Positions 19,129 to 26,439 of a stretch of DNA of 64,000 nucleotides are shown here, piece after piece. The notes beneath the pieces are model-generated. The model did not search any database and had not been told where the DNA came from. It worked only from the letters and a program-made list of their open reading frames with translations. The first letter of the stretch is position 1. Each line of letters begins with the position of its first letter. Made by a program: the position numbers and the translations under genes. Source of the stretch: Mariniflexile gromovii (GTDB taxonomy: Bacteria; Bacteroidota; Bacteroidia; Flavobacteriales; Flavobacteriaceae); NCBI RefSeq assembly GCF_017814435.1, contig NZ_JAGJCB010000014.1, forward strand, positions 1 to 64,000. The letters run 5' to 3'.

Positions 19129-20226
19129 TTAGCCTCTTAAATAATTTGAAGCTTTATTATTATTTGTATTATTACTATTATGTAATTGTGCTATAACAGT
19201 AGCTTCTTCACTACCTACCAATTTTTTTAATGCTTTGATTTCACTTTTTAAAGCATCATTTTCTTTTGTGAATTTTGCAGTAATTGAAGTTTCTAACATT
19301 TTTAATAATGCTTCAAAATCAATTTCTTCTTCAACCTCTTCAGTTGCTTCAGCACTTGCTTCAACTTCTTCTTCAATGGTTTCTTCAACCTCTTCTTCAA
19401 CTGGTTTTATTTCTACTAATTCACCAGCTTCAAAAACCCACGTTGAACCATCGGTTTGAACTCTTTCACCTTCTATTGGTTTATTATCTGCATCAACCGC
19501 TTTACTTCCAGCTTCTTCTTCAGTCCTTACTTTTGGTTGTTCATCTTCAGATAATTCTGTAAAATTGATTTCTTCACCATTTGCATCTTGTATTACTAAT
19601 GCTACAATTGTATTTTCTTCACCATTTACATCTGAATCAATACCAAAAATTGCTTCCATCGCATTGATAAATTTTTGTGTTTTTGTCATTTCGTTTTTAT
19701 TTTCTTCTTCATTATTATGATAATATGCAACTGCCTTTATTGAAGATTTTTTTGCTGTTGCAAAACCCATTTCAACCGCTTCATCAGCACTTAAAAATGT
19801 TTCGTTTTTTAAAAGTTGTGCAATTGAATTTTCATCAATTGATGTATATGAAGAATAGAATTTTATAAAATCGTTTTCGATTTGTTTTAACTCCTTTGCA
19901 ACCATTACTAAATCATCTGAACCACCCTGAACACTTGCCCAAGGGAAATGTATCATTACTCTATCAGCACCTTCTTCAACTAATCTTATATCACCAGCCA
20001 TAAAAATTGATGCTGCAATTGAATAAGCCTGTTTAGCTACTGTTGTAATTTGTATGTTTAAATTTCTTAGATAATTGAAAATAGATTGACCAGCTTCAAC
20101 TGAACCACCCACAGAATCAATAATAACTTCAAGTTCAGTTAATCCTTTGTAACCTTTTACTTGTCTTATTACGTCTGTAAATGAATCATTTTCAATTACC
20201 CCATTGATGTAGATTGTTCCCTTCAT
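19129..20226 (-). CDS. ClpP-type head maturation protease with C-terminal scaffold-like region
   Basis: 365 aa. Residues 1-170 are an S14/ClpP-like serine protease: Ser69 in QAYSIAASIFMAG aligns with ClpP QAASMGAFLLTAG, and His93 lies in RVMIHFPWA. The rest is acidic and Glu/Ala/Val-rich (about 200-330, EEEVEETIEEEVEASAEA) and ends in a coiled coil, consistent with an internal scaffold. The protease is expected to remove the scaffold and cleave capsid N-termini during prohead expansion. It is immediately upstream of the capsid gene. The fused arrangement is common in tailed phages; here protease and scaffold are one chain. Confidence 0.88.
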   Translation of the reverse strand: MKGTIYINGVIENDSFTDVIRQVKGYKGLTELEVIIDSVGGSVEAGQSIFNYLRNLNIQITTVAKQAYSIAASIFMAGDIRLVEEGADRVMIHFPWASVQGGSDDLVMVAKELKQIENDFIKFYSSYTSIDENSIAQLLKNETFLSADEAVEMGFATAKKSSIKAVAYYHNNEEENKNEMTKTQKFINAMEAIFGIDSDVNGEENTIVALVIQDANGEEINFTELSEDEQPKVRTEEEAGSKAVDADNKPIEGERVQTDGSTWVFEAGELVEIKPVEEEVEETIEEEVEASAEATEEVEEEIDFEALLKMLETSITAKFTKENDALKSEIKALKKLVGSEEATVIAQLHNSNNTNNNKASNYLRG

Positions 20227-20293
20227 ATAATGTTATATGTGAACAAATGGGGGTAAATCGGTAAAATGCAACGTCAGAATGTTGTAAACAAGA

Positions 20294-20316
20294 AAACCAC
20301 CCTTTTGAGGTGGTTT
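20294..20316 (-). terminator. Terminator between endonuclease-like gene and protease
   Basis: AAACCACC and GGTGGTTT form a perfect 8-bp stem with a 7-nt loop after the stop of the 20354-20827 gene. Both strands carry T-rich flanks. It separates that gene from the head-gene block, so head genes may have an extra promoter in 20227-20290. Confidence 0.6.
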
Positions 20317-20353
20317 AAAATCAATTATGTCACTAATTAATCAGGTAAATATG

Positions 20354-20827
20354 TTAGTTTATAGCTTGGTTTGGATTTAAATAAAATACCGGTTTAAATT
20401 CATATAAATTATTACCATTACTTGCTGTATGTTTTGGACAATTTTCAAATTTAATATTATCCATTTTGGTGTTATTTAAATCAAAAAGTAAATCTTTATC
20501 GGTATATCTCACTAAATAATATGCTCTTATATCTTTATTTATATTTTCTTCTTTGTTCTTGCATTTAGCAACGGTATTAATTAAGGCCTGGAACTTGTCC
20601 AATTGAATCAAAACACCACCAGCGTAATAATCTGAAGAAACATTTCGTGTTTTAACCTCACATATACCATTTATTTTAAATGGTGAATTGGTGTTACCGG
20701 AAATAAAAGTAAAATCAAATTTTGAATAACCTTCATTATATATTTTCTCAATTTCTATTTCTTCATTAGTTTGGCAAAATCCCGTAATTGTTTCTGTTTC
20801 TAAATTGATGTAATCATTAAAATTCAT
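20354..20827 (-). CDS. PD-(D/E)XK-like nuclease candidate
   Basis: 157 aa. The stretch SKFDFTFIS, then NGICEVKTRN (an Asp followed some 20 residues later by Glu-X-Lys) matches the core of restriction-like PD-(D/E)XK nucleases; a Gln-Leu-rich helix (IQLDKFQALIN) follows as in Holliday-junction resolvases. It has its own terminator, and sits between small upstream genes and the head genes. It may resolve replication intermediates or cut host DNA. The call rests on a short motif only. Confidence 0.5.
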   Translation of the reverse strand: MNFNDYINLETETITGFCQTNEEIEIEKIYNEGYSKFDFTFISGNTNSPFKINGICEVKTRNVSSDYYAGGVLIQLDKFQALINTVAKCKNKEENINKDIRAYYLVRYTDKDLLFDLNNTKMDNIKFENCPKHTASNGNNLYEFKPVFYLNPNQAIN

Positions 20828-20882
20828 TTGTAAATTGGTTAATACTATTCTTTATATATTTATAAATAGTATGTAAAATGAA

Positions 20883-20904
20883 AAAAGACCAAAAAAGGTC
20901 TTTT
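20883..20904 (-). terminator. Bidirectional-looking hairpin terminator
   Basis: AAAAGACC and GGTCTTTT, an 8-bp perfect stem around six As, directly after the stop of the 20910-21221 gene. A/T-runs lie on both sides. It splits the early part of the late operon. Confidence 0.6.
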
Positions 20905-20909
20905 ATTTT

Positions 20910-21221
20910 TTAAATTTCTTCAACAAATGTTTTTTCAAGATATTTTTTGATTTGAATTATGTTTGATGTATCAAAACCTTTATCAAAAATTATAAGCATT
21001 TCAATTTGAATCATTGCACAATCATAAAAAGTCCTTTTATCTTTATAATCTTCAATTTCAATATTAACTATCACATCATCCAAATCATCATAATAACTAG
21101 TTAAATCACCTATAATTTGATTTTCAATATTATTTGATGTTACATCATTCTTAAACAATTTAACACCTTTTAAAGTACCTGAAATGGCTATCATTCTATT
21201 CTGTAATTCTGTTATTTTCAT
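20910..21221 (-). CDS. Small prophage protein, unknown
   Basis: 103 aa, acidic, helical and strand mix, contains DLDDVIVNIEIEDYKDKRTFYDCAM. It overlaps the upstream helix-turn-helix-like gene by 4 bp (stop/start overlap) and is followed by a terminator hairpin. It resembles no family known to me. The context suggests a regulatory or late-operon leader protein. Confidence 0.55.
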   Translation of the reverse strand: MKITELQNRMIAISGTLKGVKLFKNDVTSNNIENQIIGDLTSYYDDLDDVIVNIEIEDYKDKRTFYDCAMIQIEMLIIFDKGFDTSNIIQIKKYLEKTFVEEI

Positions 21222-21451
21222 CTTGCATTTTTATTAAGCCTTGTTATTATTCTTTGAATTGAATTAGGATGTAGATTATTTTCAATTCCTAAAATTTTAT
21301 AACGTTGTGTTTTCGTTCCATCCAGTTGATAAAATCTATCATATATTGCAATGTGCTGTATAATGGTTGAATCAACAATTACTTTATTTCGTATTAATTT
21401 TATTATTGTTGTTAAGTTGTTTGGATTGTTTACTAGTTGATATAATGTCAT
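21218..21451 (-). CDS. Small helix-turn-helix-like prophage protein
   Basis: 77 aa. The C-terminal half TKTQRYKILGIENNLHPNSIQRIITRLNK looks like a helix-turn-helix with a recognition helix (PNSIQRIITRLNK). Small genes of this type occur early in many Bacteroidota phage operons, where they may control late transcription. It lies 8 bp from the sigma-like gene upstream and overlaps the next gene by 4 bp. Confidence 0.5.
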   Translation of the reverse strand: MTLYQLVNNPNNLTTIIKLIRNKVIVDSTIIQHIAIYDRFYQLDGTKTQRYKILGIENNLHPNSIQRIITRLNKNAR

Positions 21452-21459
21452 TTACTTCT

Positions 21460-21942
21460 TTACTTCTTCAATATTTTTCTAATCGTTTTTTCACTTTTTA
21501 TCAAATGAAAAGGTTGATAAACCTTTATTATATTTTTAACAGAAACCCCAGATTGATAATATTTTTGTTGAATGAATTTTTCAATTTGTGTTAACTGCTT
21601 GGAATGCTTTTGTATGTAATCTTTAGTTTCAATTGAAGATTCTAAATTAACAGTTGATTCAAGTAAATCAACCTTTCTTGTTTCTTCATTATCTTCATCA
21701 TATGCAAGTTCATCAAGTGATGAATGGTTTAGATTATTTAATTTGATATAATGCTTACAATGGTAGTATAAATGCTTAAAAGCATAACTTTCAAAAGTAC
21801 CTTTGGTTGGTATGTATTTCTTTTTGATTTCAAATAATTTGATGTAAGATTCGTTGAATAATTCTTTTCTATATTGTTTATCAAATCGATTGATGATTAG
21901 GTGTATAAGTGGTTGATAATCATCTATATTTATTTCGTTCAC
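21460..21942 (-). CDS. Sigma-70-like protein, first gene of the leftward late operon
   Basis: 160 aa. A region 2-like segment, KGTFESYAFKHLYYHCKHYIKLNN, is similar to the sigma core-binding/-10 recognition helix, and a C-terminal helix-turn-helix-like part follows (about 125-160, GVSVKNIIKVYQPFHLIKSEKTIRK), placed like region 4. An acidic linker lies between. As the first gene of the operon it could autocontrol late transcription. The match is weaker than for the second sigma-like gene at 26440; a helix-turn-helix protein of another kind remains possible. Confidence 0.5.
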   Translation of the reverse strand: MNEINIDDYQPLIHLIINRFDKQYRKELFNESYIKLFEIKKKYIPTKGTFESYAFKHLYYHCKHYIKLNNLNHSSLDELAYDEDNEETRKVDLLESTVNLESSIETKDYIQKHSKQLTQIEKFIQQKYYQSGVSVKNIIKVYQPFHLIKSEKTIRKILKK

Positions 21943-22118
21943 TATTCATATATATTTTCTTTGTGGTGATGGTTACATCACCTTATTTATAATAAATAGT
22001 ACGAAATATTGAAAAGTTCAATATTTATTAAAATTAATTTGAAATATTTTTATTTGAAGATACTTTTAGTTGATAATTTGAAGTGTGTATTTCTATGAAT
22101 AACGGATTTCGTATTTCT

Positions 22119-22210
22119 ATAAGTTATGTTAGGCATATTGCATAAGTTATGTTAGGCATATTGCATAAGTTATGTTAGGCATATTGCATAAGTTATGTTA
22201 GGCATATTGC
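22119..22210. repeat. Four perfect 23-bp tandem repeats
   Basis: Units at 22119-22141, 22142-22164, 22165-22187 and 22188-22210 are identical. Each contains AAGTTATGTTAGGCATATTG. Two turns of DNA per unit would place bound proteins on one face. Identical spacing and complete identity suggest binding sites for an initiator or a repressor, or recent expansion. Confidence 0.95.
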
Positions 22211-22274
22211 CTATTCTCAATATATAAGACTATTAATAAGAATATAAATAAGATTATTTATAAGAATAGTATAT

Positions 22275-22470
22275 TACGTTAGTATTAATATATACTACGT
22301 AGTATAGGAAATTTTGAATTTCAATTGAAGATTTTTAAAAATATAGATGTTAACCCTGTTAACATTTTAAAAACCTTTCTTCTATTAATATATATTATAA
22401 ATTAATAATAAATATAATAATAAATATAATATATAACTACGTTAGTAGTAATATATACTACGTATGTATA
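22275..22470. repeat. Two copies of a palindrome-containing element
   Basis: 22275-22306 contains the perfect 16-bp palindrome TATACTACGTAGTATA (22291-22306). 22438-22470 is a near copy, with AATATATACTACGTA in common. The copies are 163 bp apart and flanked by AT-rich sequence. Likely operator or origin element; the binding protein is unknown. Confidence 0.8.
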
Positions 22471-22512
22471 CCAAATTTTTGAAAACTAATTGAAATAAAA
22501 ACATACTTCAAA

Positions 22513-22624
22513 TTAATTCTAAACGAATATCAAATTTTATTTAAGAAATTATTTGAAAATATAAATCTTCAACTGGTACAGTTTAAGTTAATTCTAAACG
22601 AATAATAAAATTTATTTAAGAAAT
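22513..22624. repeat. Two near-identical 37-bp direct repeats
   Basis: Copies at 22513-22549 and 22588-22624 share TTAATTCTAAACGAATA and TTTATTTAAGAAAT with few differences between. They are 75 bp apart centre to centre, about seven helical turns. They belong to the origin/control region. Confidence 0.8.
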
Positions 22625-23110
22625 ATTCTTTTCATACCTCAACCCTAAACAAGTTAAAACACTTCAAACGTACCTTCTTAGTTCCCACGGATTTCGCTAC
22701 ACTCCCAAAGGGTATTTTTAACAACAATATCTCTAAAATATCAAATATTCATTTTAAAGCGTTTTAAGACACTTTTACAAACGTAGTTAATATAATATAC
22801 CAAAATTGTATTTAAATTAATTCAACATAGCTTAAAATAGCTTAAAATGATATTTAGAGTACTTTTATTTGGTTCAAATGTAATTAAATTAAAAAATTTG
22901 CAATGTTACAACTATTTTTTTAATCTACCAAATTTTTATTTAAAAAAACTTGCAACTATGATTTTTTCTTACTATTATTGCTTTAAATTGGTTTACCTGT
23001 AAAATGAAGTTAATAATGTGTTAAATTGTTGTTAATTTTTTAAAATAAATTAAAAATAATTGGTCGTTTGGTAAATTCAATACTATTTATATATATGTAA
23101 CCAAGTGTTA

Positions 23111-23153
23111 CAAGGGCTGGGGGTGAATCATAACACCCCCTTCTACACCCTTG
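23111..23153 (+). promoter_or_regulatory. Nested GC-rich hairpin upstream of initiator gene
   Basis: An inner stem GGGGGTG/CACCCCC (23119-23125 with 23134-23140) closes an 8-nt loop; outer arms CAAGGG (23111-23116) and CCCTTG (23148-23153) pair around it. It stands out in AT-rich sequence, 55 bp before the initiator start codon. It could be an attenuator in the leader, or an origin hairpin. No U-run follows directly. Confidence 0.6.
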
Positions 23154-23207
23154 AAAAGTAGAAAAGAACAAAAAATTGAAATAAAAATTGTAGAAAAAAA
23201 ATAAATT

Positions 23208-23849
23208 ATGAAAAAAGAAAACACTTCAAAAAAAGAATGTTCACTAGAAACATTTCTAAAAACTTCTAAGAAAATACAAAGAAGAAGAGATATTAACGCT
23301 GTCCAAAAAGACATAATATCTTATATAATTGGTTATCAAATAAACAAAAAATTCTGTTACGAAAGTCAAGGTGATTTTGCATTTGAATTGGGTATAGACA
23401 AAAGTACATTAACAAGAAATATTGATGATTTAGTTAAAAAAGGAATACTTCAAAAAGGACAATTCAAAGATTTTGGTATTACCATATCTGATAGAAATAC
23501 ACGTAAAGTTTATTTATATGTTGAAGAATTAGATGTTGTTAGTTTGGTTAAAGAAATTCAAGGTTTCGTAAATATGAAATCAATTAAAGAAACCCAAGTT
23601 AAAAAACAAGTTGCCGAGGTGGTCAAAAATGAACCGATTGAAGAACCTAAAAAAGAAATAAATTTTGAATCTAAATCTTCAAATGTTGTTGATATATCAA
23701 TTCTTGATTTACCATTGAATCATAATAACTTAGATAAAATTAAATATGAATTGGGTAAACTTGGTTTGATTGAACCCCAAAAAGAATACTCAACAAATGA
23801 ATTATATTTTTTAATAATTGAAGGGAAAAATAAATTAAAAATTGCATAA
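23208..23849 (+). CDS. Winged-helix protein, replication initiator candidate
   Basis: 213 aa. Residues about 25-100 form a winged helix (QKDIISYIIGYQINKKF, then QGDFAFELGIDKSTLTRNIDDLVKKGIL), resembling DnaD/RepA-type or MarR-like DNA-binding domains. The rest is charged with a predicted C-terminal helical domain. As the first gene of the rightward operon, next to repeats, it is a plausible origin-binding initiator, but a transcription regulator is equally possible. The phage has no other replication gene that I recognise. Confidence 0.6.
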   Translation: MKKENTSKKECSLETFLKTSKKIQRRRDINAVQKDIISYIIGYQINKKFCYESQGDFAFELGIDKSTLTRNIDDLVKKGILQKGQFKDFGITISDRNTRKVYLYVEELDVVSLVKEIQGFVNMKSIKETQVKKQVAEVVKNEPIEEPKKEINFESKSSNVVDISILDLPLNHNNLDKIKYELGKLGLIEPQKEYSTNELYFLIIEGKNKLKIA

Positions 23850-23850
23850 G

Positions 23851-24471
23851 ATGAAGATAGAAAACAACACACCAAAATTTGAATATGAAGAATTCACAAT
23901 TGATATAACTAATATTGGTATTAATTTATGGGATTATACAGGTGAAGCTAAAGAAGTTAAACACTATTTGAACCAACCATATATTAACTATTGCGCTCGA
24001 ATTGATGAATACAAAAGTGTAAAAGATGTTAAACGTACTTTTTGGAATCCTGAATTAGATATTGAAGCTGAAATGATGATTCTAACTGATGAAATTTATG
24101 ACCAATGGCAAGCTGGTGATATTATTCAATTAAAACTTAGTGTAAAAGAATCTAACAGATACTTCCAAAACAAAGAACGCTTCATTTATATCCAATCCAT
24201 TGATGATAATGGTTTCCATTGTTACAGTTCAAACACCTATTTAAGAGCATTAAAACTATCTAAAGTATTTCCAGTACAAAATGATTTAAAAGTTGATGTA
24301 TTGGAAAAATACGGAATATCAGATTTAAAAAATAATGATGTAAATAAATCTGAATTAGAAAAGTTAAATGAACTTAAAACAAAACTAACTGAAGCCGTAG
24401 AAAATGAAGATTATGAAAAAGCTGCAACCCTAAGAGATAAAATAAAACTGTTGGAAATAATTGTTAAGTAA
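23851..24471 (+). CDS. Prophage protein with C-terminal UVR motif
   Basis: 206 aa from the ATG at 23851 (a TTG 9 bp upstream would add three residues and overlap the previous stop). The last about 40 residues, LNELKTKLTEAVENEDYEKAATLRDKIKLLE, match the UVR (UvrB/UvrC interaction) helix pair. The N-terminal 150 residues are strand-rich, with no family I recognise. UVR motifs mediate contacts in nucleotide excision repair and in McsA-type proteins. Here it may link phage DNA to host repair or a phage nuclease. It is 2 bp from the next gene. Confidence 0.6.
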   Translation: MKIENNTPKFEYEEFTIDITNIGINLWDYTGEAKEVKHYLNQPYINYCARIDEYKSVKDVKRTFWNPELDIEAEMMILTDEIYDQWQAGDIIQLKLSVKESNRYFQNKERFIYIQSIDDNGFHCYSSNTYLRALKLSKVFPVQNDLKVDVLEKYGISDLKNNDVNKSELEKLNELKTKLTEAVENEDYEKAATLRDKIKLLEIIVK

Positions 24472-24473
24472 AA

Positions 24474-24710
24474 ATGATATTTAAAAAAATACAAGACGTA
24501 AAAAGTGTAGAGGTAATATGTGATGAAGTTATATATAATGGAACTGATGAAAACAATAATGATATAACAATAAAATTTGATACAGATACTTTCACCTATT
24601 GGTTAGATGAAATTAAAGAAGGGATAGAGATAGAAGAAAAATTCAGTAATGACTGGGTGTTTGATAGAGATGGAAATATACACCCCAAAGAGAATGAACA
24701 CCTATTATAA
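24474..24710 (+). CDS. Small acidic prophage protein
   Basis: 78 aa, acidic, beginning MIFKKIQDVKSVEV and ending PKENEHLL. Predicted beta-rich, without cysteines besides one, no membrane helix. It starts 2 bp after the UVR-motif gene, so it is in the same operon. No family recognised. Confidence 0.55.
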   Translation: MIFKKIQDVKSVEVICDEVIYNGTDENNNDITIKFDTDTFTYWLDEIKEGIEIEEKFSNDWVFDRDGNIHPKENEHLL

Positions 24711-24808
24711 ATTGTTAAATAATTAACAAAATATATTTAAAAAAAATACCGGAAAATGGTCTTTTACTTTTTTACAGACTATTTATTATAAATAAACACA
24801 AAGAAATT

Positions 24809-25198
24809 ATGAAAACATTAGTAAAAACTGTAACACCTCAAGAAGTTAAACAATTAATTAAATCAATTTCAAATATCGGTACAATATCAAATGATGATTA
24901 CGGTATAATACCGTTAACTGATAACACTATTGAAGTAAATGTAAATTTTAATACCATCGGGAAATTAGAAAAATTCTATTTAAAAGCTAAATCAAAAAGT
25001 TTTAAAACAAATTTTGGTGGTAATCCTTATGAACAAAATAGTTATATGGTAATTGATGCTGACGATTATGAAATAATCGTTAATGCTCCATTAAAAAGTA
25101 ATGGTGATAAAAATTGGACTGCTTACAGATGGAATAATATAAATGATAATGATAAGTTCAAAACGTATGCACCAATTTCAATAAAACTTAAAGCGTAA
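24809..25198 (+). CDS. Small prophage protein, unknown
   Basis: 129 aa. An N-terminal TPQEVKQLIKSISNIGTISNDDYGIIPL and strand-rich remainder. It follows a 98-bp gap that contains no clear gene. It precedes a lipoprotein gene by 5 bp. Basic patches are visible in the C-terminal third; no family recognised. It is a good candidate for a small early regulator or host-takeover protein, but that is speculation. Confidence 0.55.
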   Translation: MKTLVKTVTPQEVKQLIKSISNIGTISNDDYGIIPLTDNTIEVNVNFNTIGKLEKFYLKAKSKSFKTNFGGNPYEQNSYMVIDADDYEIIVNAPLKSNGDKNWTAYRWNNINDNDKFKTYAPISIKLKA

Positions 25199-25203
25199 AC
25201 ATT

Positions 25204-25494
25204 ATGAAAAAACTATTATTATTAATAACAACAATTACCCTATTATCTGCGTGCAGTGAACCATCTATAATTGATAGTAATTGTGATTGTGAATTATATG
25301 TAACTGTAAAAGATATATCAACCGATGAAGTTATTATACCTGAATTTCTTTATTCCGAATATCAAGATGAACATTGTACAACAAATGGTTTATTAATTAA
25401 TATCAATAACCTTAACCAAGAAACAAAAAATATTAGATACCCTGATATTTATGATAAAGAAGCTAATATAACTTTTAGATATATATGCGATTAA
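25204..25494 (+). CDS. Prophage-encoded lipoprotein
   Basis: 96 aa with a type II signal peptide: MKKLLLLITTITLLSAC gives a lipobox LSAC, Cys17. The mature part has four further cysteines (CDCELY, HCTTN, YICD) and may be disulfide-linked, suiting an exported surface or periplasmic location. A phage lipoprotein can block superinfection or change the host surface. No family is recognised. It lies 5 bp after the 129-aa gene. Confidence 0.7.
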   Translation: MKKLLLLITTITLLSACSEPSIIDSNCDCELYVTVKDISTDEVIIPEFLYSEYQDEHCTTNGLLININNLNQETKNIRYPDIYDKEANITFRYICD

Positions 25495-25508
25495 ACAAAC
25501 CCATAACT

Positions 25509-25598
25509 ATGAATATAACCTATGAACAAATTGATGAAGCATTAGCAAAACTTGAAGCTTCATTTCAAATTACTGAATCAATATTGAACAGTAAATAA
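25509..25598 (+). CDS. 29-residue small ORF
   Basis: MNITYEQIDEALAKLEASFQ... ends NSK at 25598. A 29-codon reading frame with good codon use between the lipoprotein and the methyltransferase; helical. It may encode a tiny protein or be a leader. Not long enough for a confident call. Confidence 0.35.
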   Translation: MNITYEQIDEALAKLEASFQITESILNSK

Positions 25599-25623
25599 TA
25601 ACGAAAACTAACCTACTTATGAA

Positions 25624-26406
25624 TTGGCTAAACTTACTAAACAACAATACAAACTTCATAACGAAGCTGAAGAACTATTACAACAAGCAACACTAACCTA
25701 TGACGAAAAACTTTTCGTTTATAATAATTGGAATGAATCAGCTACTTCTATTAATTCACAAGCTGGTGCATTCTTTACACCACAAGGATTAGCACAAGAT
25801 TTTTCATTAGAACTTATTGAAGATAGAAACATAATAGATTTATGTGCCGGAATCGGTATGTTATCATTCTTTGCTTATCATTGGAAGGATTGTAATGTAA
25901 CTTGTGTTGAACTCAATCCAACCTATGTTGAAGTGGGTAAAAAATTATTACCTGAAGCTAACTGGATTAATGCAAGCATTTTTGATTATAAAACATTCGG
26001 TCATTATGACCAAGTAATAAGTAATCCCCCATTCGGTAAAGTTAAAACTGGTATTGATGCTGAACTTAAAAAAGAACTTAAATACAAAGGTTCAGAATTT
26101 GAGTTTATAACAATTGAAATTGGTGAATATGTTGCTGATTATGGTACATTCTTGATACCACAAGGTTCAACACCTTTTAAATATTCAGGCTCACAAGATG
26201 GATTTATTGATTTAAGAATGAAATCAAAGGGTTATAATCCTTATGACCAAGAACCATCAAGAAAAGTGCAAAAGTTTTTAAAAGAAACCGAATACAACCC
26301 AATCTTTAATGCCGGAATTGATACAAGTATTTATAAAAATGAATGGAAAGGTGTATCACCAACTTGTGAAGTAATCAACTTTGATTGGAAAAACCTATAC
26401 TGGTAA
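25624..26406 (+). CDS. Adenine-specific DNA methyltransferase-like protein
   Basis: 260 aa, class I SAM fold. Motif X-like GAFFTPQGLAQDF (48-60), motif I IIDLCAGIGML (70-80), Glu at the end of strand 2 (VTCVELNPTY), and catalytic NPPF at 134-137. NPPF and FFTP are typical of N6-adenine methylases. There is no specificity subunit or nuclease beside it, so it is an orphan enzyme, likely modifying phage or host DNA. No in-frame ATG precedes; TTG at 25624 is the best start, 4 bp after an out-of-frame ATG. Confidence 0.7.
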   Translation: MAKLTKQQYKLHNEAEELLQQATLTYDEKLFVYNNWNESATSINSQAGAFFTPQGLAQDFSLELIEDRNIIDLCAGIGMLSFFAYHWKDCNVTCVELNPTYVEVGKKLLPEANWINASIFDYKTFGHYDQVISNPPFGKVKTGIDAELKKELKYKGSEFEFITIEIGEYVADYGTFLIPQGSTPFKYSGSQDGFIDLRMKSKGYNPYDQEPSRKVQKFLKETEYNPIFNAGIDTSIYKNEWKGVSPTCEVINFDWKNLYW

Positions 26407-26439
26407 ATGAATAACGATGAAAATAAAGAAATATGAATA

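Larger units (their letters stand above)
21943..23207. promoter_or_regulatory. 1.27-kb divergent non-coding control/origin-like region
   Basis: No gene is supported here. The leftward late operon and the rightward early operon start from its two ends. The region is extremely AT-rich and contains: four perfect tandem 23-bp repeats (22119-22210); two copies of a TACGTTAGTA-N-AATATATACTACGTA element (22275-22306 and 22438-22470); two copies of a 37-bp near-identical element (22513-22549 and 22588-22624); and a GC-rich nested hairpin (23111-23153). Together these look like an iteron-type replication origin and promoter control region, but that is inference. Confidence 0.7.

Noticed and set aside
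22081-22260. CRISPR-like array from the 23-bp repeats
   Set aside because: The four units are directly adjacent with no spacers between them, and no cas genes are present.
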